This document shows positions 11,101-26,100 of a stretch of 64,000 bases of DNA, piece by piece. The stretch's first letter is position 1; each line of letters begins with the position of its first letter. This DNA comes from Colius striatus. Taxonomy: Eukaryota > Chordata > Aves > Coliiformes > Coliidae. Position numbers and translations under genes: made by a program. The stretch is from NCBI RefSeq assembly GCF_028858725.1, contig NC_084763.1, positions 52,522,152 through 52,586,151 on the forward strand. The letters are read 5' to 3'. The notes under the pieces were generated by a model. It worked only from the letters and a program-made list of their open reading frames with translations, searched no databases and was not told the DNA's origin.

Positions 11101-14100
11101 CAGTAGGAAAAAGTCTATAAAATTTCATCCCTATGGGAGGCTCTTCCCATTTCCTATTAGGAAGTCTGTAACATTTCAATAGAAAGGAAATATTACTCAA
11201 TTCAAGCACTTCCTTCAGTTAATTAAAAATTTGAAATAAACTTGTTTTCCACCCTGAGTCTACCTATCTGTTGAACAGAAAGTATTTCTTCTGCCAGTTT
11301 GTAACCTGTGTGGTTTGTGCATTTTCCTGTATTCCTGTTCCAGTAGCTTTTCAACATTAGAAACAAAGTAGTGAATTCAAATGTTGGACTGATCTATTGA
11401 AAATAGTATTTCAGTAGTTGAAATACAGATTGAGGGTATCAGCCAGTGAATTGTCTCTTGCCACTTAGAGTAGTGAAAGAACAAACCTCTTTTGTCCATC
11501 AGTTATGTACTCTACTTATAAATCAGATATAACTGACTTGCATGCATGTTTAGTTATATATTGCAGAGATCCCATGCTGAAGTGCACCGGTAGCCCACTT
11601 AGTAAATCTTTTTGGTCTTTGTGTTTTCTGGTTGTGCAACACTTGGTGCTTAACCAGAGCTGTGTCAATTTTGAAAAATAAAGTGAAAAAAAAAAATTCC
11701 AATCCTCTGTTGGACCGAGAGACACTAACCAACTAATTTTGTCAGTCATGATGGTTTATTCCTTTTACACTTACCCTTCTTACCTACGAATGAATGTACC
11801 ATCAGGTTGTTTTATCTCTCCTTCACCTAAAATGGACAGGGGAGAAATAAATATAACAAAGGGTGTGTAAGTCAAGATAAAGACAGGGAGCTCACTCAGC
11901 CATCACAGTCACAGGCACAACAGACTCAAGCTGGTGAGGACTGGGAGTAAAACTGAATCTTAAAACACATCCCCCACCCTCTTTCCTTTCTGGTTCTCTA
12001 CCTCCTCTCCCTCAGCAGCACATGGGGAAGGGGGTTAGGGTCAGGTCATCAGAGATGGTCTTTGCCACTGCTTCCTCTCAGGAGGAGGCCTCCTCACGCT
12101 TCCCACTGCTACAGTGTGGGGTCTGTCCCATGGGAGACAGGCTCTCACAAACTTCTCCAACATGCGTCCTTTCCATGGGCTATGGTTCTTCATGAACTGC
12201 TGTAATGTGGGTTTTATCCACAGGGTGCAATTCTTCATGATCTACCCCAGTGTGAGTCTCAGCCACAAGGAAACAGTCCTTCACTAATGAACTGCTCTGC
12301 TCCAGTGTAGATCCCCCATGGGTTCACAGGTCCTGCCAGAAACTTGCGCCAGTGTGGGCTTTGTGTAGGGTCACAGTCTCCCTCAGGCATCCACCTGCTC
12401 TGATGGGGGATCCTTCCCCGTGGCTGCAGGGGCAGGGTCTGCCTCAGCAAAGGCAGCTTAACAGGTCACAGAGGAATCTCCTTTCTAGTGCCTGGGCACC
12501 TCCTGTGCCTCCTTCTCCACTGACCTTGGTGTCTGCAGAGATGTTCTCACATTCTTCCTCCCTTCTGCTGCTGCAGTTTTAGCATCTGTGCAGTGACTTC
12601 TTCACCTGTGCAAATACATTAATTACAGAGGTGTTACCTCCATTGCTCATTGGCTCAGCCTTGGTCAGTTTTGAGTCCATCTTAGAGTTGACTGGCAGTG
12701 GCCCTATCAGCTACAGGGAAAGATTCTAGCAGCTCTTTGCTTAAAGAAGCCACTCCTGTAGCCCCTCTGTCACCAAAATCTGACCACATGAACCTCTTAA
12801 TTTTTTGGTAGAGGTGAAGACCACTGGTTAGTGAACTTAGATTTGAGGACAGTAGTGCAGGTAGATCAGTACCTTGTTGTTTTCCACAGCCCTATGATTC
12901 CTTCATTGAAAATCACTTTCTGTCCATATAGTTAGATATTCTTTTTGTCACTGGAGATACCTGCTTCTGTTTTCTTTTAATTTTGTTCTCTTTTCCTCAG
13001 TGATGTCATACAGTATAGCTTCTGAAGAGGATTTGTTTTTTTGAACAGACATGTATCAGTTACAAATAATGTGATTTTTTTTTTCCAATTATTTTTTTAA
13101 TGTTATTTGCAATTGAGAATAGTAAACACCTTTGCATTGCCTTGACTGTAAATGTTTAATAGTAGTCTAGTAGTGAGTCTCAAACAAGGGATCCTGGTGT
13201 CTGTCAGGTCCTGTGCGTGGAGAGTGCACCTCTGCATGTCATCCACAAACTCCTTGGGTACCTTCAGGGAGTGCTGGATGCTGCCAATGTGCTTTGGCTG
13301 GTTTCCACCCTGGTTAATTATTTATATACTTCTGTATAACCCTTGCACTTCCTAACTAAAAATAATAAAGCCAGTTACAACAGCTGGTGTTACTTGGGGA
13401 GAGCATGTGAACCTAGCCATGTTTTGCTGTCTATTTGCCCGTCATACCTCTCAGCCTCCACAGTTTTCCATCAGTAATGTTAAGGTGCATTGTTGGTGAT
13501 TATCTTTCAACTGGTGCTATACAGTAGGTTTGGAGAACTGTTAGCAGTGTGTCTTGGATTGCTTAATGATTTGTATTCGCCAGCTCCAAGCTCTGCTCAG
13601 TGTAGGCATGGTTTAATTTAAGATGACAGTCTTACCTATGCTGAATCTTGTCTCACTTGGTTTGGCATTCCCTTGCTAGTGTCTGGTATCTACCCAAAAT
13701 GTATAGTGTCACCTATGAACTTTGAGATTTTTCTACTCCTCAGGTTGTCATTCAAAGTGCTGAATAAAGCCAGTCTCAGCATCAATCTCACCAGCAGGAG
13801 ACCTTTCAGCTGCCTATTCTCTGCTCTGAAAACTGGACCATGAAACCTTGCTTTTTGTATCCTGTTCATTAATTTTCTATTTGTAAGAATCTTTCCTCCC
13901 ATCCTATGGCAAGTTAATTTCTTTGGTAACCTTTGGTGTAGAACCTTGTCCAAAGGTTTTTTCAAAATGAGACTGTACTATGTCTGCCAGACCTCCTCCC
14001 TCTATCCTTATTGGTGCATTCCAAGGCCTCAAGTGGGTTCATGAGGCAGGGACTTCTCTGTACAGAAGTCATGTAACATCTCTTCCATCAGACCACATTT

Positions 14101-17100
14101 ATCCGTTTACTGTGGCTTTATTTTTATAGCCCCTACTGCCTTTAGTAAGGATGGATGATAGACTTTCTGGTTTGTAATTCTCAAGATCTCTCCTGTTGTG
14201 TTTGGGGATTTTGTGTGTGAATGGGAATCCAGACTGCCAAGACCCCTGTGACAGTTCTGTGGAGTATTGGGTCACCTTTCTCACCTGTAGATCTGCAGCT
14301 TTGTATCTAAATTTCATTCATCAGTCTCAGCTGAAGGCTATGGTCCTGGTGGCTTCTTAGCATCTGTCTGGAGTAATATCTTTCTATATTTATTTCAAGT
14401 TGAATTAGCTTCTGTTGACTTGTCTACTACAACAAATGTGTTGGTGTGGGAACGTCTCCAATGTCTGAATGTCTCCATCTCAAACGGGAAAGATTTGTTA
14501 CATAAATTATTAAATTGCATGTCTGTAGCTTTATTCGTGAATGAAACATTTTATAGTTTTATCATCAAGCAGTCTGTAGCTAATTGGTTTTAATTACATT
14601 TAAAAAAATAAAAGGGTTTGAAACATCAAATAAATTGTCACTGTAGTTTGGACAAATGCAAAAGTCTGTAGCTGTACATTCCATGAATTCTACTGGAACT
14701 GGCACAAAATCCACCATGCTGCTGTTGTAGTTATTGATCATAAGAAGGAAGAATAACTGCTGTTACACAGTTGTCTTTTTCTGCTGATAAATGTATACGA
14801 TTAAGCACATTTTTAGAAGCTCAGGTCTTTAACAGATATCTGGAATGAGTTCAGTAACATATGATCTGCTTCTAGTCAATTTGCTTTAGTAACTAGCATT
14901 AACTCTTAAAATCTGAGTCTTGGACAATAGTTCTCTTTTTACAAGGTAAAATGGAAGTCTTGGGTTTGTGTTCCTACTGGAGTTAAGCAGAGTTGGTTTG
15001 TAGTTTCCCCTCACCTTTTAACTTATGGTTCCTTTATCCCATAGTAATTCTTTTAATTTATTAATTCCCCAGCAAGGTTTTTGCTGTGATGTACTTAATC
15101 TTATTGTTTCCAAAACAAGAAACTTACCTAACTCTAGTTATCCTAATTTTGATGGTATTTGTTAATAGCAATGTCTTTGCTTATTCCTGTTGATTTAAAG
15201 AAGATTTCAATACTGTTTCAGTTACAAAAATCACTGTGAAAATTTCAATGTCTATATTTTCTATTGAATGTTAACATTGTAAGGAGGAAGAAATGCCCTC
15301 ACTTCTAGAAGTTTTTAAAAGATAGAAACTTGCCAAAATAAATTTTGCAGCAGGGAACCTGTTTGAAATGCAGAAACTTTTAAGTGAACATATTAAAGTT
15401 AAAAGTTGTGTTGAATTAAATGCATTGAATTCCAAGGTTTTACTACAGTTCTTTAGTGTACAATCAATTTTCTGTTTCTGCTTAAATAGAGTTGATCTAT
15501 TTATTGTGCAGGGACCTGATAAACTCATACTTCTAGGTAATACCTAAAGTAATTAAACCCTATCTCTAATCTTACTCATTGCTTCCATGCTGTGCATGTG
15601 CTTTGACTAATCTCAAGAGATGTGACTTTAAGGTAGACTTGGTTCTTTGCTAATACCTACATATGGGAAGTGATGTACTGAGAAATCAAGCCTGAGAACC
15701 TAAAGAAACAGTAACTAGGAAAAAAAAAAGCTGGGTAGTGAAAGACTTAATAAGGCTGCATTTTCTAGGAAGTCCAGTTTTGTAGGTATGATATAACTCA
15801 AGTGCAGAGTTTAGATGGACAGTGTCATAGAAGAGATATTGGTGGTATTTCCTGTTTTAAGCTACCTTAACAGTTGAACCTCAGATTGTCTCATGTAAGT
15901 TCCAGTTTCCAACAATGGATCGAAAAATAGAGACACAAGTAAACATCATTTAAGTTGCAACTGATTTTTATCATACTTCTTGCACAAAAAAATCAAGATA
16001 AAGCCAAAACCATCATATTTAATTCTATCAGTCTCTGAAGATGTACATTTGACTAGACCATATTTCAATCTAAAATGTTTAGATAATATAACATTCTCCC
16101 TATGAAAAGTACAGACACAAATACACTTGAAGTAAAATTAATACTCTAACAATAGAGAACTTTAATCTTGATAATACACAATCTGATTCAAACCATGATG
16201 TTTTAAAGTTCCCAGTACATTCATTTACATGCACTTTGTAGTATTTGAAGTCTACAGAATAAATTGGGACACTATTTTTTGGTTTAAAAGTGTTCTTCAA
16301 TAGATTGCTGTTTTACATTGCAGATTGTTGACTACTCTTGTAAATATAGTTATAAAAACACCGCTTAACACTGAATACAGAGATACATATTTTCTTTCTA
16401 AGATATAATTTTGTCTTTTATGTGTTTGGCTTCCTCAAAATTAAGATTTTAAACAAAAATAAAAAAAATTAAAAGGTATTTAGAGAGCATGATATCTTAA
16501 ACTTCTGACTGAAAGAAAGCAGGAGGCTGTAAAATGTTTCTTCACTTCTGGAATATATAAGATGTGTTCCCATAGCTTCTGTGCTCTTTTCTAACAGATT
16601 AACTCAAAGACACTGTCATCGCATTAACGGTATCCCATTATTATCAAGGTATTGGTTATCCTGTCTGCTGTCATGAGATATGAGTGCCTTACATGACAGC
16701 TGGTTAGACGTGATCAGATTGATACTATGGCCAGGAAAGACAGTAGTGGACTAGGATGGTTTCTGAAATTGATTTCTCAGTCAAGAGAGAATTGTATCTT
16801 GATCAGATATTCAATATTTTGCAGTTTAGCTAAGACAAATATACAGAGTATTTCCCATTCCAGCTGCAAGAGTAGTACTTGCTATTAGCTTAAAACCCAA
16901 TACCCCCCACCCCCAACTTGCACAACGGTTGCTTGTGGAGTCCCAGACTGTTTATCTACAAACCTTAAAGAAGTACATACATTGCACTCATTTCCATTCT
17001 TCATTTGACCATCAGATTCACAGAATTTTCTTATCATTGTTGACAATTGCCAAACAAGCTCAAGCTCTTATGTATTAAATTTTTAAGGTAAATATTGAGT

Positions 17101-20100
17101 TGGTGACTTTAGCAAGAATTACTGCATGTGCTCTGGTATAAATGTTCTGAAATTGTTTTTTGTTTCAAGTATCAGTAATCTGGAAAATGTACTGTAGTAG
17201 CTACTGTAGCTCAAAGAAAGGAGCTAATCTTCAAAAGAATCATTACTGATCTTTTGATGACATTTGAAGTTTCACCTTGCCTATTATTCTGTCCTTGGAT
17301 TTCTGTTTAGGTTAGACTTTGGTAGTTTTATTTGAATGAAGTATGAAAGTCTACCTTATTTTCTGACAAAGCCAGGTCCAGACAGTGTTTCAGATGACTT
17401 GATCTAATTTGTAGCTCATACCCTTCCTTCTAGAGTCTCAGTGATATTCCCTTCTTGACAAAGGAGGGCAAAGTCAAGTTTCCCTCCATCTTTGACTAGA
17501 GAATACCACTTCTGACTAGAATAAACAGCCCAAAAAAGAAAGCAGATTCTTCCCATATACTTCCTCCATATTTTTAGTTGCTCTTCATTATCTCCCTTAC
17601 CCAGGAAAGATGCAAACAAACTCTCAAAATGAGTGACCTGTGCTGATTTTTTTTTCTCTTCTCTATAATGTCTTCATTCCTCTCTAGACTTCAGAGCAGA
17701 TCTCTTTAGACATGTGTACCAGATTAGTAGTTGGCAACAGGTTTCCAGTTTTCACTAGCCATTAGCTCACTGGGTGTCATGGAACCTTTTTTTTTCCCCT
17801 CCCAAACTAAATCCCTGATTTTAAACTGTAAATCCTAGACTAAAGATAGAGAATGGCAGTTACCTAAATGACTTCTTGTCCTTTGCCATGCATAAAGATT
17901 TGTTTGTTACCAAGATGGCATTGTTGCTGGGACTGCTCAGGCTTCTGGTTTGATAAGGGCAATATCCAGGTTCTCTGGTGGCCACTGCTGAGAATTGCTG
18001 AGCTGACTGTGATGCTTGAGTATTGTTAGGGCTTTGTAAATACATCTTAGGAACTTTCTTCAGTGTGGTTCATGGTGATTGTCCATGCAAACCTCTGGAG
18101 CTAATAATTATTCTCTCTTCTTTGGTGACACTTTTTATGGCTTTTGTTCTAGATTTTTCTTTTTCTGTTCTAACTCTCAGAGGAATGAACAGTCTGCCAG
18201 TCTTCTCTGTCCTGCTCAAATACATTCTGCACTTTGTCTTCTGATTCCCCTTTTTTCCTTTTTTGTTCACTCATTTAAGAACTGTAGTCATCAATCAGGG
18301 ATACTATACAGGGATATTTATAACTTTTAAAGCATCCTTACTCTAGTTATTTCTTTTCATCAGTGTATTTGATACATCCATTTGAGAGATCTGCAGTCAA
18401 CTTGAACTACATGTAGTTACGTTTGAGAAGAAAAACTATATAGAGATTGTTTTGGGTGGGGTTTTTTTGGTACTTTTAAATCTCCAATGTCTTCTACTTC
18501 TGTTTATCACTCTTGATCTTGGAGATTATCTTTCCCTTTATTGTGTGGTTTGTTTGTTTTAAAACATATTCCCGCTGCCATCAAATTTTACTGTGGCTTT
18601 CACTGCTCATCATAAATTCAGCCCTTTCAGCTCCGGAGCTAAAGTGATTGTATGCACCCTGGTTAACTTTCAGTTACTTCAGGAACACCCTTTTCGTCTA
18701 ATCCCTATGCTTTCTGTAACTGAAATGTCTGTCTAAAATTTGGTTTAGTTTTTGAATTGGACCTTGAGATTGATTTGCCAAGCAATGGGCAGTTTTGGAT
18801 TTTTTCCCCTTTGCTTGTTCACAGATTTTATGCCCTTTCTGTTTGGTGCTTGGTTTCCTCTCGCTTTCCTCATTTCTGAAGATCAATTTTTCAAACTTCT
18901 ACATGTCAATATCAGTCCTATTCTTTCTTTTTTAGCATTGCAGGAGAAATAGTTGTCTTAAGTTTCATAATAGATGCTCTTATTATTTGTGGCTTTCTCC
19001 AATCATTCTAGAAGAAATATTTGATGTGGTATTGATTTCAGTAAGTAGGTGTTATATCAGTGATTATTGTAAAGGAGGATTTTTCACAATTTGAGAATTA
19101 CTGTTCTAGGAATGAAGTGTCTTTGAATGAGAAGGCTGGGTTCCAGGGCCAAGCAAACACAGAAGTCAGATCTTTCAGACTGACCTTTTCCAGCTGGAAA
19201 GTTTGACTGTCTGGAGATTGCTTTTGCAATGGCAGAATTTTAGCGAACTGCTTTGCGTGAGCCTGCTTTGCTGCAGGAGAGCTCACTCTGCTTTGTTATG
19301 TGCACGTAAGTGTCCACTCAGTACTTAGCACAGATTTAATCTGTGGACTGGTAGACACAGGATTTAATAGAAGGAGTTCAATCATTCTTTCTCTGCCAAT
19401 GAAGTACTGTGTAAAATCTCAGGTATAGAGATTTTTTTTCCTATTCATTTTAGTGTGATATTTCTTTTCCTGTTTTTAAATTTGTGTGACAGAAGTTAAT
19501 TTCTTAACATTGATTTCATTTGCAACAACAAGAAGTCTTTGTACTTTTTCATCTGCCATAGACAAAATACCCAATTAGAATAACTGCTGAAGAGAAAGTA
19601 TAATGAAGTAAGATTGTGTGCATGGAAGAGCAGATAGCAGTAGCCAGTTTCACTGTATGTATGCAGGAGGCTTATTTTGGAGGTGTTTCTAGTCATGGTG
19701 AAGACCTTGGGGGATTTCTGTAATTCAAAGCATTGTATGTGGGAGTAATGGGCCACGGTGGGAGTAGTTCCACCTTAAGTCACTCAAGGGGTTGAAATTG
19801 AAGTAATCAAGGTCTTGGAGCCTGGCTTCATTCTGCTCTTACTTTATTGGTTCTTTTTCCTATTTGTTTGATCTAGACAATCCTCCCTAGTTTTTTTGGT
19901 GCGTTGTGTGCTTGTCACTATACGTTATGTAGGTCACTTTTGATTGTAGAGCATTAAGACTTCTCATAACATAACAAATGTCCACAGTTGATTACAGCTG
20001 TGGAGCACAAAGGGACAGACTGACATAGATGCACACTTGCTACATTAGACACTGCTGAAGAGATGAGCTGCTGTTTCACCCTTTTTTTTGAGATACTGCC

Positions 20101-23100
20101 ACTAGGCAATACTGAGGAGACATTTGTGCTCTTCCTTCTAATTATGTTAGACATTTCCTTCTAATTGCCAAATTCAGTATTTTTGAAGTGTAAAGTACTA
20201 CAGATATTATTGCTTAAAAATTATGATGATGCTTTTTTGTTCAAAATGGAATGTTGGGGAATACAGATGTAGATTTTTCTTTTGTGCAATTTTAATTGAG
20301 AATGAACCCTACAAAAAGAGATTTGAAGCCATTTCTGAATTTATTGGATGAGGCTTTGTAGGACTCTGGAGTAGATACACCAGAACTTCAATGAAAAGAA
20401 CCATAAAGATTTTCAATATTGAGTAGTTATAATTGTCTCTATAGTATACTGATTATTTAATCTGATTATTGAGTTTTTACATTTTTAAGTTCAGTTTTGG
20501 TTTCTTACCACTTGATGGCAGTGAAGGAGCTAGTGTTGCCAGGCAAAGGTTCAGGGCAAGAACCCATTATGAATAACAAAAGAAGAGGTACAAAGGAAGC
20601 CTCTGACATTTAATATTGTTCACATTTCTAGGTGATATTACATATACCACAAATGACAGTAGAGGAGGAAAAGCCTCTAGATGGAGCTTTAGTACTTCCA
20701 ATGGTGGAGAGATTTTTTTTTTTTTTACTCAAGTGGTTTGCTCCTATTTATACTAATTATTTTAAACAACTTTCCCATTTAGGAATGGAATGATACCAGA
20801 CATAATCAATAAGTAATATCAGGGCTTCTGCTATTATAGACATACTGTATGTCTTGAAGAGCATGCAATTCTGACATTTTTTCTCACATCTTCTGTTCAA
20901 ATCCTCCAGCCTCTCAACATTCTTAGGAATCCTCAGGTATTGTTAGACATGTCAGCATAATTATTGAAGCTTTTTTTTAAAAGGAAAAAAGGATTTTACT
21001 GTTAAACCACAAGGAGAAACCTGAAAAATACTGCTAAAATTGGTAATTGCCCTGCAGTATTTACTGCTTACTGGTCCAGTTCCAGTGAAGAAGTATTTGT
21101 TTTAACGTTAAATATTACAATGCACGGATGTGTGTGTGAGGCATTTTATTAGTGAAGGTTCTTTTGCACTTCCTACACCCATGTACACCTCTTGCCAAGC
21201 TGGTATGGGGAAATGAACCATATAATGGCCCTGCTATAGTAATTGGCTCCACATGGGTGGACTCCAGTGCATAGACAAAACCTTATTTGAAGTAATTGGT
21301 GCTTTGTGTAGGTACAAGGGTCTGTACATGCAGATTTATTTTGGATCCTGGGTCAAACCTTGGCATTAGTAAAGGTTTCAATTTCATGCAGTGTCTTTGA
21401 CATGTAAGTGATTTTGAATGAGTATCAAAAACATGCATACATATGACAGCGAGTTACTCGATTGAACTGGTTTGTAAAAAAATACAGTTAATATTTTGCA
21501 GTTATATTTTTTTAATTGAATACTAAATAAAGATTTTGACTTGTTTAGTGAATGTACAGCATGTTAGTAATTGTAGAAAATATTTAAAAGGCAAATTATA
21601 AGTTCACATAATTATGAAACATCTTAATCATTAGCAGCATTGTTGTAGTTCTGTAATAGGCACTACTGTGTAAACTCAGTGTTGAAAATAAATGAAAATT
21701 TAACCAGACTTATCAAATACTTACTTTGGTTTCAGATGCCATTAGTTTTAAAAAGCATTCCTATTTTTAAAATGCATTTAAGCATGCTATTTGTAGTATT
21801 AGCTATAGCATCTGTCAGCCTAATTGATGAATTACTGTTGTTGGTTTAATATACTGTCAGCTAGAGCATACCCATTGGGAAAAATACAAGTTTATCTTAT
21901 CAAATGAGTATCAAATACATATTCTGTCTAGTGGTAAAAAGAAAGGGTTAAAGATAGAGTTGAGGAATAGTGCAGTATTTAGAGTCCTCGTTTCAGCCAG
22001 TGGAGCCTCATTTGCCAGAAATCCTGTTGTGAGACTGTAACATTTCTTCATCTATAGCACAAGTTCATAATGTGGCATAAAACTGTTGAAACCGGTTTCT
22101 TGTCAATACTATTTTGAGCAAGATTTGTTAGAAAACAATGATTTTTTTCTTCATTGCGTGATGTGCATTGGCTGCATTTATTTTAATGTCAGTGGAAAAT
22201 CTTAGCTCCTGTGGTGCAGTAGAATTTTAAAAGAACCTACTGCAAGCTTTTCCAGTTGCTACTGTTCAATTGAAGGGAATTTGAAATTTGAAAGGTAAAA
22301 AGAAAATTCTCAGCATTTGAAACATGAGATCAATTTGGTTTAGGAATTTAGTATTAACCTTGCTCTGTTTGCTTGGCAGGCTGAACAACATAATTGCCAA
22401 AAATCAGATTTGTGGAAAAGAAATTATATTCTTCTAGGTGATTGTCAAGAATTTTAGCAAATGCAACTTAAAAAAAAAAAAAAGTTTGATTTGGGGTTTT
22501 CTTCCATCCTTTTTTTCTATCTTTCCCCTCACCCAAAATGTAAACTTTTCTAGCTAATGGGCAATTTATTAATTTAGGGATTTATGTTATAAGACTGCAT
22601 ACAATTCTTAATCTTCTGTTCAATAAATAATTTTTTATAAAAAGGAATGAAAAAGTTTGTGGATACAATGAAACTCTTGCACTTCTTGGAAGGTAACTAG
22701 TTTGTACTAAATAATTTCTATATCAATCAGTACAGTAATAGCAATTCCCCAAAACACTGTGTTATTTTTATTTCTCCTTATCTGGTAAAGAGTTGCAGAT
22801 AATAGTAAACATCTCAATTTCTAGGTTTGATCTCCATTACAGTCAGCAAATTCATATTGATCTTTTAAAAATTCTTTTTTCTTTTAGTATGCTAATGCTT
22901 GGGTTCATTTTTGTGCTGAAATTGTCTCTTAGTTATGTCTTTACATTAAATTTATCATTAAAACTTTGAGTTTCTTTGTTGGCATGCAAAAACCTTGATA
23001 GCATTTTTATTTATCCTTGACTTCTGAGCAAATCTCAATTACTTCCTGCTTGCACTGAAGGAACAAGTGAATTTTTGGAGAGGGCATAAAATGGCACAAA

Positions 23101-26100
23101 TTTAGCAAGCAATATGTGGAGTAAATTTCCTTGAATATTCCTGGATTCACTACTGATGAGTATTTTGATAGAAGAAATAATTCTGTACCTGCAGGCGATA
23201 CTTTGTCATTTACAATTAAAAGTGCCCTGCTAGAACTGAGGACTCGATACTGTTGTGGAGTTCATTTTTACCTTGGTTTACCTTTTAATAGTGATGGAAG
23301 ACATTCGCTAGTTAAAAATGCTGCATTAATGAAAATAATCAGAAGTCTCTCTTTTGTGGAAAGAGTCTCCAAACAACCTTGTTTTACTTCTATTATAATC
23401 ATAGATTTGTAGGAAAAAAAGCTGATAAAACTGCTTATCTAAAAGTGCATAATGTTTAGCATTTCATTGGATGTTTAGTGAGAGCAGAATAAATATTAAG
23501 AATTTTTAATTGTTCATAAAATTAAGTCTTTGTGGTTTTGATTTATTTTGTCATAAGAGAGCTTTTCAGAATTAGAATTTCTTTGTGTTGCAACTCATTA
23601 ATGCAGTGAGCAGCAAGTTTTTTGTTTGTGGGCCCTTACTTGATATTCACCTAAATTTCAGATGCAATTAAAAGTTTCTGGGCATTCATTCAGTAAAGAA
23701 AGCAAAAACATTCTTCTGCTTTGTTGTTTTATCCCTAAGCTTTTTAACTTATTATGTCTGATTTTATTTGTACCTCCCGTTAAATAATAATGATAACTAG
23801 AACAAATATTCATGACTTACAGTCTTTTTTTTAAAAAAAAGTCTTTTCACTTTTTTTTTTGGTACAAATATAAATATGGAAATTAATTATAGTTGTATCT
23901 TGGTAGACTGTATCCCAGTTTCCTTTTGTGGTTTCCTCATTTTTGAAAATTACTTCTCTCGTCTAGATCCCTGCTTGAGCTTATCTAATATTGTTAGTTG
24001 AAAGGAGGTGCATGGTATTGAAGACTTTTAAAACATTTTGTTGGAGTCTTTCAGGTGAAGAACATAAAGTATTTATGCATATAAATTATAACCTATGTGT
24101 TACGTGTAAAGTGTGTCTAAATTAAGATTATGGAAATTTTTCTTGTTTCAATTTTTCAAGTAACACTTGCTATGCACAAAAACCTTTACAAACAAGACTC
24201 TTTCATGCAATTCTAGATCAATATAAACAGAAATTTCTTCTTGGGTAAGATTAACGGTTCTCTATATGTAAAGTCTTGCTTCCAATGGTGCCTGTCATTT
24301 TCCAGTTCATGGATATTTAAGTCTGACTCTATAAATATTACTGAATTAAAGCTTAGCGTGCCTGTCAGTTTATTTGGGAGCACAATTCTACCACTGTTTA
24401 GGCAGCAGTCGTATTTGAGTCCCATGTAAATACATGTATGAATCCTAGAATTCCTGGAAACTTGTGGAGTTGGAATTTTAATCTTTAAAACAATGTTGTT
24501 TTAATTGCATGCAAATTTTGATTGTCCCACATGGGAATAGTATAGTTCTATATTTTAAGTTACTGTTTTATTCTTATGTAGTGCAGGAAAACTACATCAA
24601 ATATAAAATGCATGAAATATTGTTTAAAAAATATGAATACAACTACTTAGATTCTTGGAGTATTTTTGAGAAAAGGTTTGGATTATTTGTGTTTATTCAG
24701 CTTGATGGAGTTTGTCTTTGATGGTATATAAGGCTTTTTTAATTCTCAGTTTTACATTAAACGTGGTGAAAAAATGAGACAGAGGTGATACAAAACTGTT
24801 CCAAGTATGTCTTGTATTGATAAATGCTAACAATGCCATTCACATAAGCAAAACAGTTGTGGATTATTTATAACTTCTCAAAATGTGCCTCACAAATTAC
24901 ATTTCAACAAGATGCCAAGTAATTTGGATCAAAAGTGGTTGCAGTCATTTGTGGCCTGACAGTAGACATCTCCATTTGTGCTTCTAGAGTAACCTCATGA
25001 GAAGTTCTGCTGAATTATTAAGGAAGAACTTTGTTGTACTCTAACAGAATTGGCAATTTAAAACACTTAGCCAGTTTCTCATGTGGCTTCTATTTTTAGA
25101 ATCTCATTACTTTCATTATACTTATGAGATTTTGCAAGGTACTGGGTGTTACATTTTTTTGTCTTAGATGATAAAAATATATAAGCCTTGCAGAAAGTGC
25201 TTGATAAATACTTGTAGGTCTTTTGAGGCAAAAAGTACACTTTCCTGTAGGAGAATATCAGCTGCCTGGGCACTGTGTTTTAGAACTGTTCTACATCTGG
25301 ACTCATCTGCTTGTAATATGTGCAGTCTCCTTCTCCTTCCTAACTGATGCACTCACTTTACTGATTTCTCTCTGCCCTTCTAAAATGATGTAGCATATGT
25401 TGGGTTTCAGTTTTGTGCAAATGCCAGTCTACTACTGTGTATCTCTCCAAAACTGTACACTTTTGTTGTTTTAAAGAATAATCTTTTTTTGTTTTATTTA
25501 TGTTAAGATTGTAATTTGAAGTAGGCAAGCTGATAACTAGCCAGATCATTCTGCAATTTAATGGAGTGTTAGAATCAAAATGAATCTTCAGAGAGCTGAG
25601 GTTTATTTGAAGGGGAGGGGGGAAGCAGTGCTTGTGAGTGATTATTATAGAGCAGCTCTGCATTGTTTATGCAAGTATTATTTCCTTTTTGAAGCTACTT
25701 GTTTATCTTTTAGTACAACAGCCATGTACCTTAATATCACCTTTAAAGACCAGTAACAGATTTTTGTGAGTGAGTACTGTAAAATTAGGGAATGTCAGTT
25801 TTCAGAATGTCTCAAATCTTAATTTAGTTTCTTTGTGCCTGTTCATTGTGATGATTTTTAATTCACTACATTATATTCTACAGGGTCTTCACTTATTCAG
25901 GCTCAGGGAGAGATCTAGCCCCAGTGCAGCTTCAGGCTTATGTATTGAAAAGGACTGTTGTCTGTAAAAAACTGTTTAACCTGTAGATATTGAGGCTATG
26001 TAGAGAGTGGGGGAGAGGATTGTACGGGGAAAAAAATGGTTTCATGGGTAAGCTAGTCAGACGAAAAGTGCCCTTGAGGATTGGATTCTGTTCCTCTCTC

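Larger units (their letters stand above)
14331..26077 (+). other. DNAJC1: Intron 1, central part
   Basis: About 11.7 kb of AT-rich intron. It holds a T14 run at 20713-20726, an A14 run at 22470-22483, a T8A8 palindrome at 23825-23840 and a CTCF-like motif at 20508-20521. Short open frames (for example 23131-23412) have no recognised product. No transposon was recognised with confidence. Confidence 0.55.
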
